A stretch of 64,000 nucleotides of DNA from an uncultured Spartobacteria bacterium (GCA_937960895.1 CALCJD010000087.1:1-64000); one strand, 5' to 3'; positions 25,173-36,100 are shown, counted from the first letter of the stretch. The notes: generated by a model from the letters alone, not told the origin. A program made the numbers and translations.

Positions 25173-26141
25173 CTAACCTCCAATGGCGGTCATGGGACGT
25201 TCCGGTTCATAACAGGCGCGGAACTCGTGATCCTGCGGCTTCCGGGCGATGGCTTCCGTGATCGCATCCGCCAGCGATCCCTCCCCTTTCCGCAGTACAC
25301 CGAGCAGGTCGATTTCGTTGTGGCGTCCCAGACAGGGACGGATCCTGCCGTCGGCCGTGAGGCGGATCTTGTTGCATCCCTCGCAGAAATCCGAGGTCGT
25401 GATGGCGCCAATGAACCCCACCGTTGCGCCGGTTCGGGTCAGCCGGTGGTAGCGCGCCGGACCGCACCCCAGTTTGGGAGAGTCCAGGGCCACCATTTCG
25501 TCCCGCGCGGCCAGCCGGTCCATCACTTCCCGGACGGACAGAAAGTTCCGGTCGTCGAGAACGTCCCGGTTCGAAAGGGGCATCAGTTCGATGAAGCGAA
25601 TGGGAACCTGACGTTGGGCGGCAAAATTCACCAGCGGCCAGATCTCGTCCTCATTCACCCCGCGCATCAGCACGCAGTTCAACTTCACCCGCGGAAATCC
25701 CGCCGCAAGCGCCGCGTCCAATCCATCGAGAACCACCCGAAGGTCGCCGCCGGTGATCCGGCGATAGCGGACGGGGTCCAGGGCGTCCAGACTGACATTG
25801 ACCGAGGTCACCCCCGCCTCGCGCAGGGGCCCGGCCAGTGCGGCCAGCCGGGTGCCGTTGGTGGAGAGGCCCAGTACCTCCACGCCCGGAAGCGCGGCCA
25901 GACCGGCCGCGATGTCCGGAAGGTCCGGACGAATGGTGGGTTCGCCGCCGGTCAGACGGAATTTGCGAAACCCCAGCTTCACCGCCTCGCGGGCCACGGC
26001 CACAATCTCCGCGGCGGTGAGATGGTCCGCCTTTTGGGCCCAGCCCTTGTAACCTTCCGGCATGCAATAAAGACAGCGCTCATTGCAGCGGTCCGTCACC
26101 GAGATCCGCAGGTAATCAATGATGCGGCCGTAGCTGTCCAT
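25173..26141 (-). CDS. moaA: GTP 3',8-cyclase
   Basis: A 322-residue radical SAM enzyme for the first step of molybdopterin synthesis. The N-terminal cluster motif CxxxCxxC is complete (C19, C23, C26 in TDRCNERCLYCMPEG). The C-terminal second cluster is also complete (CEGCNKIRLTADG, then RPCLG). The protein ends in the catalytically important Gly-Gly (TAIGG). A good Shine-Dalgarno AGGAG at 26151-26155 sits 9 bp before the ATG. It is the first gene of the six-gene operon and has an unusual structured leader. Confidence 0.95.
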   Translation of the reverse strand: MDSYGRIIDYLRISVTDRCNERCLYCMPEGYKGWAQKADHLTAAEIVAVAREAVKLGFRKFRLTGGEPTIRPDLPDIAAGLAALPGVEVLGLSTNGTRLAALAGPLREAGVTSVNVSLDALDPVRYRRITGGDLRVVLDGLDAALAAGFPRVKLNCVLMRGVNEDEIWPLVNFAAQRQVPIRFIELMPLSNRDVLDDRNFLSVREVMDRLAARDEMVALDSPKLGCGPARYHRLTRTGATVGFIGAITTSDFCEGCNKIRLTADGRIRPCLGRHNEIDLLGVLRKGEGSLADAITEAIARKPQDHEFRACYEPERPMTAIGG

Positions 26142-26296
26142 CTTGTCTCACTCCTACGTGCTTCCGCCCGGTTTGTCCACCGGGCGTTATCCATCCGCAA
26201 AGGGAACGCCGCCCCGCCCGGCGCTACCCGTTCAGGCCCTTTCCTTTGCCCGGACGGCCGCGTGAAGGACAGAAACCGGAAACGGTCCGGACGGCC
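26142..26296 (-). promoter_or_regulatory. Structured leader upstream of the moa operon
   Basis: 155 bp between the AarF stop and the moaA start. On the minus strand it contains a strong hairpin, CGCCCGG paired with CCGGGCG (26165-26171 with 26180-26186), close to the ribosome-binding site. There is also a longer-range GCAAAGGAA with TTCCCTTTGC pairing and a 10-bp direct repeat GGCCGTCCGG (26250-26259 and 26287-26296, minus strand). It may be a molybdenum cofactor-responsive RNA, or simply promoter plus leader. The class is not established. Confidence 0.4.
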
Positions 26297-28000
26297 CTAC
26301 AAACCGCCGTGTTTCCAGATGGAAAGCACCAGGCGCAGGCACATGAAGAACCCCCAAAGCAGTCCGAGAAGCCCGAGAATGGGCACTTCGCCGATTTTCG
26401 GCGGCACGCCGGACAGGATCAGGATGCTCGAACAGATCAGAACCGACGCCGAGAGGATGGCATTGGTCAGTCGGTTGGCAATGGAATCGAGGGTCTTGCG
26501 CAGCGGCTCGAACCCCTCCGGATCGATCTTGTGCTGCAGCGGGATGTTGAGCTTCCCGTGTTTGAGCTGCTGGTAGAAATTCCGGAAGTCGGGTGGAAAT
26601 TCCTCGAGGAAATCCAGGCTCTCCGTGGTCAGCTTCCGCAGGACATCAATCAGCCGCCTCGGGTGATACTTGCGTTCGATCAGCCGCATGGCATACGGCT
26701 CGCCGCGCTTGATGAAGTTCAGGTCCGGATTGAGGGCGCGGCCGATGGCCTCCACCTGGGTGAGCGCCTTGATGCCAAGGTAAAAGCTCCCCTTCATGCG
26801 CAGGCGGTTGTTCCGCAGCAGCTCGAGAAGTTTGTTGAGCACCACCCCCAGATGGATTTCGCGCAGCGGCTGGTTGAGGTGCGTGCCGCTGAACTCCTCC
26901 ACATCCGCAAGCATCTTGGTGGTGTCGCCCGTGTACCCCTCCTCGCTCATTTCGAGGATCGAGCGCATGACCTGCTGGTGATTTTTCTCCGCCAAGCCCG
27001 CGATGAGATGGGCAATGCTTGACCGGAAGGCCGGCGTGAAGGATCCCATCATCCCATAGTCCAGCAATCCGGTCACCCCGCCCTGCATCACCAGCATGTT
27101 TCCGGGATGCGGATCGCCGTGGAAGAAACCGAAGTCGAAAATCTGGGCGTAAATGATTTCGGTGATGTGATCCGCGAGTTCCACCGGATCGATCCCCGCC
27201 CGCTCCAGCTTCTCCCTGTCGTCGATGGGATAACCGCTGAGATACTCCATCGTGAGCACCCGCGCGGTGGTGTAGTCCCGGAAGATCTTCGGCACCTTGA
27301 GCCATTCGTTGCCCTTGAACTGCTTCGCGAAGCGCTCGGCGTTTTTCGCCTCGTTCGTGAAATCGAGTTCCTTGATGAGCGTGGCGGAAAATTCCTCGAC
27401 CACCCCCACCGGATTGAGCACGGCCATCTCGGGCACATGCCGTTCCACAAAGCGGGCCAGATCGCGAAGGATGGCGAGGTCCAGTTCGATGACCTTTTCG
27501 ATGTCCGGCCGCTGCACCTTGACCGCGACCATCGTGCCATCCGGGAGAACCCCGGAATGCACCTGGGCGATCGAGGCGCTTCCCACCGGTTCGTCGTTGA
27601 ACTGCGCAAACAACCGATCCACCGAATCCCCCAGTTCCTCGGCGATGATCCGGCGCGCCTCCCTGGCGGAAAATGTGGGAACATTGGCCTGCAGCTTGCA
27701 CAGCTCGACGTAATACTCGTCGTTCACAAGGTCGCGACGGGAACTGACGATCTGGCCGAATTTGACAAAGGTCGGCCCGAGCTCCTCCAGGGCCAGCCGC
27801 ATGCGCTCGGGAAGCGGCTTGGCGAGCAGCCCCTCCTCGTGGATGGTGAGGGTCGCATCCTCCATGCCCAGCAAATGCTGCAGGGCGACCAGCTTCAGCA
27901 CGTCGGCAAATCCGTATTTCCACAGAATGCCCACGATCTCCCGGTAGCGCGGCAGGTGGGACGCAAATTCCACCGCACTCTTGATTTGATTGAAGATCAC
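26297..28000 (-). CDS. AarF/UbiB/ABC1 family atypical kinase
   Basis: A 567-residue ABC1-type protein kinase-like protein. The family KxGQ motif is seen as FVKFGQIVSSRRDL. The Lys of VAVKVQRP and the GDPHPGNM and DYGMMG loops give the ATP/metal site. Two C-terminal hydrophobic helices (about 510-560) anchor it in the inner membrane. UbiB is required for ubiquinone biosynthesis, probably through lipid extraction. Many members outside proteobacteria have unknown roles, so no gene symbol is given. Confidence 0.88.
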   Translation of the reverse strand: MIFNQIKSAVEFASHLPRYREIVGILWKYGFADVLKLVALQHLLGMEDATLTIHEEGLLAKPLPERMRLALEELGPTFVKFGQIVSSRRDLVNDEYYVELCKLQANVPTFSAREARRIIAEELGDSVDRLFAQFNDEPVGSASIAQVHSGVLPDGTMVAVKVQRPDIEKVIELDLAILRDLARFVERHVPEMAVLNPVGVVEEFSATLIKELDFTNEAKNAERFAKQFKGNEWLKVPKIFRDYTTARVLTMEYLSGYPIDDREKLERAGIDPVELADHITEIIYAQIFDFGFFHGDPHPGNMLVMQGGVTGLLDYGMMGSFTPAFRSSIAHLIAGLAEKNHQQVMRSILEMSEEGYTGDTTKMLADVEEFSGTHLNQPLREIHLGVVLNKLLELLRNNRLRMKGSFYLGIKALTQVEAIGRALNPDLNFIKRGEPYAMRLIERKYHPRRLIDVLRKLTTESLDFLEEFPPDFRNFYQQLKHGKLNIPLQHKIDPEGFEPLRKTLDSIANRLTNAILSASVLICSSILILSGVPPKIGEVPILGLLGLLWGFFMCLRLVLSIWKHGGL

Positions 28001-28036
28001 CCGCTTAGGGTAACGACTTGGCGCCGCTCAACAAGC

Positions 28037-28468
28037 CTAATGCATGGCCTGAACAACCAGGCCGACCGTGATGCCATACAGGACGTGGGCAATCAGCTGG
28101 GCCAGTCCGGTCATGGGCCCGCGCTCGTGATAACGGGCGATCGGATGATGTTCCATGATGACGATGCTGACCAGCAGCATGACAACCACCCCATGCACAC
28201 CGCCGAGAATGGCGAAATTCCACCACGCCATCGGCAGTTTCATGGCGAGGAGCACCCCCCAGTAAAAGTACGCGAAGAAGATGCCGGAAAGAAAATGCAG
28301 GACAAACCCCGGCGCCATGGCATTCTCCACGCGTCCCGTCACCAGGGCTCCCACGGCCGGAATGACATCAATTTTGCCAACACCCAGCACCCGAGGAGCG
28401 AGCAGAAACACGCTCATCACCGCCGTTCCCACTATCCCTCCCATCAATGGTGCCAGGATGTTCGGCAT
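28037..28468 (-). CDS. Small integral membrane protein
   Basis: A 143-residue protein with four predicted transmembrane helices, with His residues near the third and fourth helices (IMEHHPIARYHERG). There are no recognised functional motifs. It is upstream of, and in the same direction as, the AarF/UbiB gene, with a 36-bp gap, so they may be co-transcribed. It is divergent from the mechanosensitive channel gene. Confidence 0.65.
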   Translation of the reverse strand: MPNILAPLMGGIVGTAVMSVFLLAPRVLGVGKIDVIPAVGALVTGRVENAMAPGFVLHFLSGIFFAYFYWGVLLAMKLPMAWWNFAILGGVHGVVVMLLVSIVIMEHHPIARYHERGPMTGLAQLIAHVLYGITVGLVVQAMH

Positions 28469-28648
28469 GGAAAAAAATTACCCCGCCTCACGGCGCCCGC
28501 AAGGGGATTTGTCCGGAAGAGAACAAAAGTTTTCGCCATCCAACCGAAACGTCCGGCCCGATCCGATATGGAGGTTTGTTCGCCCGGATTCCGGGCGGGG
28601 CGGCAGAGAAATATTGCGGGATGGCGTCCGGCTGACCACCCTTCGGTC

Positions 28649-31000
28649 ATGCGTTTGTTTCTGCGACTGATTCTTTGGCCGATCCTCGCACTGGGTGGGG
28701 TTACGGTTTCGGGCGCCTCCCCGACGCCCGCGCCGGCCGCCTCCCCCGCCCCCACTCCCATTCCGATTTCCCAAATCGTCTCGGAGGCCGACAAAACCAG
28801 CGCCACCCTCCTCGAAATGCGGGCCGCCCTCGAAGGCGACGGCATTTCGGACAACGTCGGGAAATATCTTCCCCAGCTCAAACAGCAAATCGACACGGCC
28901 GACGGCGAGACCGCGAAGCTCCTTTCGGGCACAACCAAGCTCGCCGCCATTCAGGAGGAAATCTCCCGCTGGAATCTCCTGCGGGACCAGGCCGGTCTCT
29001 GGACGGATCTTCTCAGCGAAAAACTCAGCCACCTGGAGCAGCAGGTTCAACAACTCACCGCCCTGGACGATCTCTGGAAGGCCACCCAGGCGGAGGCCGT
29101 CGCCGCCAAAATGCCGCCCGACCTGCTGACCCGCCTGACGACGCTTCGCGGCCAGATCGCGACGGTTGAAAAGGAGGCCGACGCCAAGCGTACGGAACTG
29201 CTCCGGCATCAGGGCCGGCTGGCGGACGAATCCGCCCGCATCTCCCAAACATTGAGCGCCCTGGGAGCCGCCCGGGAGGCCGCGGTGGGCCGGCTTTTTC
29301 TGCGCGACAGCGCCCCGCTCTGGATGGCCCTCGCCCCCGAAGCCACGCCGGATGCGGCGGGCCGCGAAGCGCTCACGCTGCAATTTGACCAGATCGGGAG
29401 ATATCTCTTCCGGGAGCGCGGCAAGGTGGTCCTGAATCTCGTCCTCTGGGCGTTTCTCGTGAGCGTCTTTGTGCGCGCGCAGCGGAGGGTGCGGAAATGG
29501 ACGGAGTCCGAACCGGCCCTGAAGGACACCATGGAGGTTTTTGAGGTTCCCCTGTCCGCCGCCACCCTGCTCGCCCTTTGTGCGTCCTTCCTGCTTTTTC
29601 CCGCCGCACCGCACCTCCTTAACACGCTGCTGGGCGCGGCCCTGGTCCTGCCGATCTTTGTGGTGCTGCGGCATTTGATCGACCGTCCGCTTCTGCCCAT
29701 CACCTGGGCCCTGCTGGGGCTCTACCTGGGCGCCCAGGCCCGCGAGGTGGCGGCGGCCCTGCCGCACGTTTCCCGGCTGATCTTTCTGGCCGAGGCCGCG
29801 GCGGGCATGATTTTTGTCCATTGGCTCGTCCGCAGATCGCGCTTTGCCAGCCGACCGGAAAAAGGCCGTCGGCTGCTCTGGAACATCGTGGGAATTGCCG
29901 CCCGGGCGGCGTTCCTCGTTTTCGCGGCCGTGGCCGCTCTCAACATCCTGGGTTATGTCAGCCTGGCCCTTTTCATCGGCTACACCGCCCTGAAATGCGC
30001 CTACCTCGGCATCCTGCTTTATGCCGCCTGCCGCATTCTCGACGGGGTGCTGACGTTCCTCTTCAACGTGCCGCCCCTTTCCCTGCTCGCCATCGTGAGG
30101 CACCACCGCACGCTCCTCGAGCGTCGCATCATGCGGGTGATCCGTCTGGTCGCCGCGGTGATCTGGGTCGCCTTCGCGCTCGAAAAACTCTCGCTCCTCA
30201 ACGAAACCGTCGCCGCCGTGAAGTCCCTTCTGGCCCTCTCCCTGGTGGCCGGCGTCACCGTGGGCGGCGTGCTCTCCTTTCTGCTCGCGGTCTGGGCCTC
30301 GTTCCTCATCTCCCGCTTTGTCCGCTTTGTGTTGGAGGAGGATGTCTATCGCCGGGTGACGTTGAAACCCGGCATTCCCTTCGCCATTTCCACCCTGCTG
30401 CACTACGCCATCCTGCTGCTCGGATTTTACATCGCCATGGCCGCGCTGATGGGCGACATCAGCAAGTTCACGGTCCTGGCGGGCGCATTCGGCGTCGGCA
30501 TCGGCTTCGGCCTGCAAAACATCGTCAACAACTTCGTCTCCAGTCTCATCGTCCTGTTTGAGCGCCCGGTGAAAATCGGCGACCACATCGAAATCGGTCC
30601 GCTCCAGGGCACCGTCCGTCAGATCGGCATCCGCGCCACCGTTATCAGCACGGCCGAGGGGTCGGAAATCATCATTCCCAACGCCAAGCTGATCTCCGAT
30701 CCGGTGACGAACTGGACACTGACCGCCCGCCAGCGCCTCGTCGAACTGGAGGTGACCACGGTCGCGCCGGGCGTGGACCCGCAGACCGTCATCGCCCTGC
30801 TCGAAAAGACCGCGTCCGACCGGTCCGCGATCAGTCGCAATCCGCCCCCACGGGCGGTTCTGGTAAAATTCACCGCCGCCGCGCTGACCTTTCGGCTGAG
30901 CGTCTGGATCACGGATCTCTCCAGCCTTGAGCGCCTGCGCAGCGACCTGGCGGTGGCGGTGAGCGAGGCCCTCAGCCGGGCCGGCATCGCGGCCGCGTGA
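28649..31000 (+). CDS. Large MscS-family mechanosensitive channel (MscK/MscM-like)
   Basis: A 783-residue channel with a signal peptide (about 1-22) and a Pro/Ala-rich segment. A long periplasmic coiled coil (about 37-205) is followed by 10 or 11 transmembrane helices and a C-terminal MscS pore and beta domain. The MscS signature is clear around residue 612: GVGIGFGLQNIVNNF and FERPVKIGD. E. coli MscK and YbdG/YjeP-type proteins have a similar layout and relieve osmotic stress. The ATG at 28649 begins the hydrophobic signal. The longer reading frame upstream is antisense to the AarF gene and is rejected. Confidence 0.9.
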   Translation: MRLFLRLILWPILALGGVTVSGASPTPAPAASPAPTPIPISQIVSEADKTSATLLEMRAALEGDGISDNVGKYLPQLKQQIDTADGETAKLLSGTTKLAAIQEEISRWNLLRDQAGLWTDLLSEKLSHLEQQVQQLTALDDLWKATQAEAVAAKMPPDLLTRLTTLRGQIATVEKEADAKRTELLRHQGRLADESARISQTLSALGAAREAAVGRLFLRDSAPLWMALAPEATPDAAGREALTLQFDQIGRYLFRERGKVVLNLVLWAFLVSVFVRAQRRVRKWTESEPALKDTMEVFEVPLSAATLLALCASFLLFPAAPHLLNTLLGAALVLPIFVVLRHLIDRPLLPITWALLGLYLGAQAREVAAALPHVSRLIFLAEAAAGMIFVHWLVRRSRFASRPEKGRRLLWNIVGIAARAAFLVFAAVAALNILGYVSLALFIGYTALKCAYLGILLYAACRILDGVLTFLFNVPPLSLLAIVRHHRTLLERRIMRVIRLVAAVIWVAFALEKLSLLNETVAAVKSLLALSLVAGVTVGGVLSFLLAVWASFLISRFVRFVLEEDVYRRVTLKPGIPFAISTLLHYAILLLGFYIAMAALMGDISKFTVLAGAFGVGIGFGLQNIVNNFVSSLIVLFERPVKIGDHIEIGPLQGTVRQIGIRATVISTAEGSEIIIPNAKLISDPVTNWTLTARQRLVELEVTTVAPGVDPQTVIALLEKTASDRSAISRNPPPRAVLVKFTAAALTFRLSVWITDLSSLERLRSDLAVAVSEALSRAGIAAA

Positions 31001-31012
31001 GTCCGGCGGGGA

Positions 31013-32314
31013 TTACATTCCCACCCGCACCGCCGTCGGCTCGGCCACTTCGAAGGGGGCAAAGGTTTCCAGCGCCCGCAGCGGGATGGTGGCGCGCACA
31101 TGCATGGCGTCCTCTTCGTAGGTCAGTTCGTCGACGGTTCCCTCACGGTGGATGCGGGCCAGCAGGTCCGTGCGGGCCAGCGGCAGGCGGAGTTCGACGC
31201 CGATGGTTCCGCGGCTGACAAACCCGCCGATGCGGTGCACCAGTTCCTCGAGCCCCTCGCCGGTGTGGACCGAGATGAACACCGCGTCCGGAAAATGCCG
31301 CCGGAGGACGACGCGCGTGTGGTCGTCGGTCACCTTGTCGATCTTGTTGAACACCACGAGCATTTCCTTCGTGTTGGCGCCGAGATCGGTGAGCACCTTC
31401 ATCGTGGTGTTGTAAAACTCCATCACGCGCGGATGCGAGGCGTCGAGGACGTGGATGAGAAAATCGGACAGCGCCGCCTCCTCCAGCGTGGCGTGAAAGG
31501 CCTCCACCAGTTCGTGGGGCAGGTTGCGCACAAAACCCACCGTGTCCGTGAGGAGCAGCGGCTGTTTGTTGGGCAGGGCGATCTTGCGCGTGGTCGTGTC
31601 CAGCGTGGCGAAAAGCTTGTCCTCCACCAGGACGTCGGCGCCGGTGAGGCGGCGCAGCAGGGACGATTTTCCGACGTTGGTGTAGCCGACGATGGCCGCA
31701 TTCGGAACGGGCGCGCGTTTGCGATCCTTGCGCTGCGTGGCGCGGGCGCTGCGCACCGCCTCCAGTTCGCGGCGCAGGCGGTCCATCTGGCCGCGGATCT
31801 TGCGGCGGTCCTGCTCGAGCTGGCTTTCACCCTCGCCCTTCGCGCCGATGCCGCCGCCCTGCTTGCCGAGGTGGCTCCAGGCCCGGGTCAGCCGCGGCAG
31901 CGAGTACGCCATGCGCGCCAGATCCACCTGAATCTTGGCCTCCCGCGTCTGCGCACGCTCGCCGAAAATGTCGAGGATGATTTCCTGGCGGTCGATGACC
32001 AGCACCTTGGAGAGTTCCTCCCAGTTGCGCTGCTGGGCCGGGGTGAGCGGATTGTCAAAAATGATCACATCGGCGTCGATCGCCTTGGCCCGGGTGCAGA
32101 TTTCCTCCGCCTTGCCCGAGCCGATGAAATAGCGCGCCTGGGGTTCGCGGTTGTGAACCAGGATGCTTTCCAGCACGGGAATGCCGAGCGTGCCGGTGAG
32201 CTCCTTCAACTCATCCAGCAAATCCTGGGCGTCCGCCTTGTCCGCCGGATTGGTGTAACAACCGACCAGCAGGGCGCGCTCGACCATCTTGTCCCGTGGC
32301 TTGATCTCAAACAT
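31013..32314 (-). CDS. hflX: GTPase HflX
   Basis: A 433-residue HflX. The N-terminal half (about 1-195) has the HflX glycine-rich domain ending in GGIGAKGEGESQLEQDRR. The GTPase domain has VGYTNVGKSS (G1), DTVGFVRNLP (G3) and VFNKID (G4). HflX binds the 50S ribosome and splits stalled or heat-stressed ribosomes. Its stop faces the channel gene, with a 12-bp gap and no visible terminator. Confidence 0.93.
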   Translation of the reverse strand: MFEIKPRDKMVERALLVGCYTNPADKADAQDLLDELKELTGTLGIPVLESILVHNREPQARYFIGSGKAEEICTRAKAIDADVIIFDNPLTPAQQRNWEELSKVLVIDRQEIILDIFGERAQTREAKIQVDLARMAYSLPRLTRAWSHLGKQGGGIGAKGEGESQLEQDRRKIRGQMDRLRRELEAVRSARATQRKDRKRAPVPNAAIVGYTNVGKSSLLRRLTGADVLVEDKLFATLDTTTRKIALPNKQPLLLTDTVGFVRNLPHELVEAFHATLEEAALSDFLIHVLDASHPRVMEFYNTTMKVLTDLGANTKEMLVVFNKIDKVTDDHTRVVLRRHFPDAVFISVHTGEGLEELVHRIGGFVSRGTIGVELRLPLARTDLLARIHREGTVDELTYEEDAMHVRATIPLRALETFAPFEVAEPTAVRVGM

Positions 32315-32398
32315 TTCCCTCCCCTGTAGCAGAAAAACCGCCCGGACGCGAAAAGAAGATCACTTTTCCCGGAGACCATTTTCGGCTTCCCTGCGGGC

Positions 32399-33010
32399 AT
32401 GACCTCCGCGACCCGACGTTATGACAAGGCGTATTTCGACAAATGGTACCGGCATCCGAAGCACCGGGTCAGCACCACCGCCAGCGCCACCCGCAAGGCG
32501 GCCATGGTTCTGGGCATCGCCGAGTTTTACCTGGAACGCCCCGTGCGCACCGTGCTCGACATCGGCTGCGGTGAGGGGCAGTGGAATCCCATTCTCAGAA
32601 AACTCCGCCCCGGCATCCGCTATCTGGGCGTCGATCCCAGCGAATACGCCGTGGAACGGTTCGGCCGGGAGCGCAATCTGAAACTGGGCGGGTTCGCCGA
32701 CCTCGGCGGGATCAACCTCACCAAAACCTACGACCTCATCATCTGCAGCGACACGCTGTATTACGTGCCGCGGCGGGACTTGGACGTCGGACTCTCCCTG
32801 ATCGCCCAGATGCTGGGCGGCATCGCCTTCCTGGAGGCCTACGCCAGCGACGAGGCGCTCGAGGGGGATTTCAAGGACATCGAACGACGCACCGCCTCGT
32901 TTTACCGCCGGCTTTTCCGGCGGCATGGCTTTGTGTCCTGCGGACCGCATTGTTACGCCGGCCGGGCGCTCCGCGGGCGCGTGATGGAAATGGAGCGGGG
33001 CGGAATTTGA
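32399..33010 (+). CDS. Class I SAM-dependent methyltransferase
   Basis: A 203-residue methyltransferase with motif I VLDIGCGEGQW, then the acidic motif II YLGVDPSEYA, and a later DLIICSDTLYYV motif. The substrate cannot be inferred. It is divergent from hflX with an 84-bp gap that probably contains both promoters. Confidence 0.8.
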   Translation: MTSATRRYDKAYFDKWYRHPKHRVSTTASATRKAAMVLGIAEFYLERPVRTVLDIGCGEGQWNPILRKLRPGIRYLGVDPSEYAVERFGRERNLKLGGFADLGGINLTKTYDLIICSDTLYYVPRRDLDVGLSLIAQMLGGIAFLEAYASDEALEGDFKDIERRTASFYRRLFRRHGFVSCGPHCYAGRALRGRVMEMERGGI

Positions 33011-33142
33011 GCGGAAGACGGCTTTCTCCAACGATTCTGACTACAGTCCGTTTAATCAACCTGGGGCCGCTGTTCCTGCGGTCCCGCGGCCTCGCCATGC
33101 CAACGCCCCCGACCGAGCGCCAATGGCCCGTTGCCCCCACCC

Positions 33143-36100
33143 TCACAGCCGCAACGCGCGCTTCCGCAGCCAATAAAAGATCACCGGGGTCACGATGAGA
33201 ATGTGCAGCAGGCTGCTGAACATGCCGCCGATGACGGGAGTCGCGATGGGTTTCATCACCTCGGCGCCGGTTTTGACGCTCCACATGATGGGAAGCAGGC
33301 TCGCGATCACGGTGGACACCGTCATCACCTTGGGCCGCAGGCGCAGCATGGAGCCTTCCAGAACGGCGGCCCGCAGATCGGCCAGACCAAAGGCGGCGCC
33401 GCGTTCCTGCTGTTTTCGTTTCAGGGCCTCCTCGAGATAAACGACCATGACCACGCCCGTCTGGATCGCCGTGCCGAAGAGGGCGATGTAGCCGATCCAC
33501 ACGGCCACGCTGAAGTTGTAGCCGAGCAGGTATTGCAGGAAGAGCCCGCCGGTCAGCGCGAAGGGCACGGCGAGAATGACATGGGCCGCCTCCATGGGCG
33601 ACCGGAACACCATCGTCAGCAGCATGAAAATGATGAGCAGGACGACCGGCACGATCATGAGCAGGGTCCTTCGCGCGCTCAGTTGGTTTTCGTACTGCCC
33701 GCTCCACTTGAGGGTGACGCCTGCCGGCACCTGGATTTCCTCCGCAATCCGGCGCTGGGCCTCCTTCACGAATCCGCCCAGGTCGCGTCCCTGCACATTG
33801 GTCTGCACGAAGACACGCAGCAGGCCGTCCTCGCTGGCGATTTCACTCGGTCCGCTGGACCGCCGCACCGTCGCCACCTGTCCGAGCGGGACGGAATTTC
33901 CCTCCGCGGTGGCGATGAGAATGTCGCCGAGGGTTTCAATGTCATCCCGCTCCCCGCGTTCCAGGCGGAGCTGGATGGGATAGCGGGCGCGTCCTTCGAT
34001 GGTGGTGCTGACATTGACTCCCCCAAGTCCGATCTCCACCACATCCATGACATCCCGAATGGAAAGTCCGTACCTGGCGAGCGCCTGACGGTCGGGAATG
34101 ACCTCCAGATACGGCTTGCCCTGCACGCGCGAGGCCGCCACACCCACCGCCCCGGGAATGCCGCGTATCACCTTTTCGATTTCGTAGGCGACGCGCTGGA
34201 TGACATCGAGGTCGGATCCCAGCACCTTGATTCCCACCTGGGCGCGGATGCCGGTGCTCAACATCAGGATGCGGTTCTCGATGGGCTGGAGAAAACCCGG
34301 AACGTAACCGGGAACGACGCTGAGTTTTTCGCTGAGTTCGGCAATGAGCTTTTCCTTGGTCATTCCCGGCCGCCATTCCGACCGCGGTTTGAGCATGATG
34401 GTGGTTTCGATCATTTCCACCGGAGCGGGATCGGTCGGCGTCTCCGCGCGGCCCAGTTTGCCCGCGGCCGACTCCACCTCCGGGACGCTTTTGATCACGC
34501 GGTCCTGCCAGGCCATGACCCGCTTGACCTCCGTAAGCGAGGTGCTGGGCACCAGGACCGGCATGAACAACAGGCTGCCCTCCTCGAGGGCGGGCATGAA
34601 TTCGCTGCCGATGCGGGTGGCCAGCAGCACGGCGGCGGCGAGCAGCGCGACCGCACCCAGCAGCACGGTGCGTCCGTGCGCCAGCGCCCATTCCAGCGTG
34701 GGGCGATACAGGCTCATCAGGAACCGCATCACCACGTTGGATTTTTCCTCGTGGAACGGTCCGCGCACCAGCCAGGTGCAAAGCACGGGCACGAGGGTGA
34801 CGCCGAGCAGCGTCGCACCGATCATGGCAAAGGTCTTGGTGAAGGCGAGCGGGTGAAACAGTTTTCCCTCCTGACCGCCGAGCGCAAAGACCGGCAGAAA
34901 GGCCAGGATGATGATGGCCATGGCGAAGAAGATCGGACGCCCCACCTGCCGCGCCGCCTCACGGGTGACGGTCCAGGTTTCCTCCGGAGTCAGCCTCGCG
35001 CCCTTTTTCCGCTCCGCGGCCTCGCAGTGGCGGATGACGTTTTCGGTCATGACAATGCCCGCATCGACCAGCACGCCGATGGCAATGGCGATGCCCGCGA
35101 GCGACATGATGTTCGACGAAATGCCGAACGCATCCATGAGGATGAAGGAAATGAGAATCGAAACCGGCAGCGGGATGGTGACGATGAGAATGCTCCGGAA
35201 GTGCCAGAGGAAAATGATGTGCGCGAGGGTTACCAGAACAATCTCCTCCAACAGCGCATGGCGCAGGGTTTCGATGGTGCGGTCGATGAGACCGCTGCGG
35301 TCGTAAAAGGGTTCGATCCGGATTCCCGGCGGCAGACCCGGGGAGATCTGCGCGATCTTTTCCTTCACCCGTTCGATCACGCGCATGGCATTTTCACCCG
35401 TGCGCATCACCACCACGCCGCCGACCACTTCGTTGCCGTCCACGTCGAGCGTGCCGCGCCGGAAATCCCCGCCGAGCGAGATCTCCGCGATGTCCTCCAG
35501 ATAGATCGGCACGCCGTCACGGCTGCGCACGGCCACACGCCGGAGATCGTCGAGGGAATTCACCAACCCGATGCCGCGCACGACAAATTCCATGCCGTTT
35601 TCCTCGATCACCTTGCCGCCGACATTCAGGTTGCTTTGGGAAAGGGCCTCCATCACCTCGCGGAGACTCACCCCCGCCTGGCGCATTTTCCCGGAGTTGA
35701 CGGCGACCTGATATTGCCGCACGAAGCCGCCCACGCTCGCCACCTCGGCCACGCCTTCGACGGCGGCCAGTTGGTAGCGAAGGTAAAAGTCCTGCAGCGC
35801 GCGCAGGGTGCCGAGGTCATATCCCCCGTTGGGACTCCGGGCAGGATCCACCTTGAGGTAATATTGGTACACCCACCCCAGTCCGGTGGCGTCGGGTCCC
35901 AGCTGCGGGGTGACATTTTCCGGCAGGAGCGTCTGCAGGAAGCTCAGGCGTTCGAGCACCCGCGTGCGGGCGAAATAGTTGTCGATCCCGTCCTGGAAAA
36001 CCACCGTGAGCAGGGAAAACCCGAACATCGACTGGGCGCGCACCTCCTTGACACCGGCCAGCCCCTGCAGGTTGGTCGAAAGCGGATACGTCACCTGATC

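Noticed and set aside
26142..26296. Firm call of a Moco riboswitch
   Set aside because: The consensus could not be matched by eye; only a structured leader is claimed.
28478..30586. Minus-strand frame of 702 codons opposite the MscS-type channel
   Set aside because: Antisense shadow, with His/Gln/Gly-rich low-complexity translation and no recognisable family.
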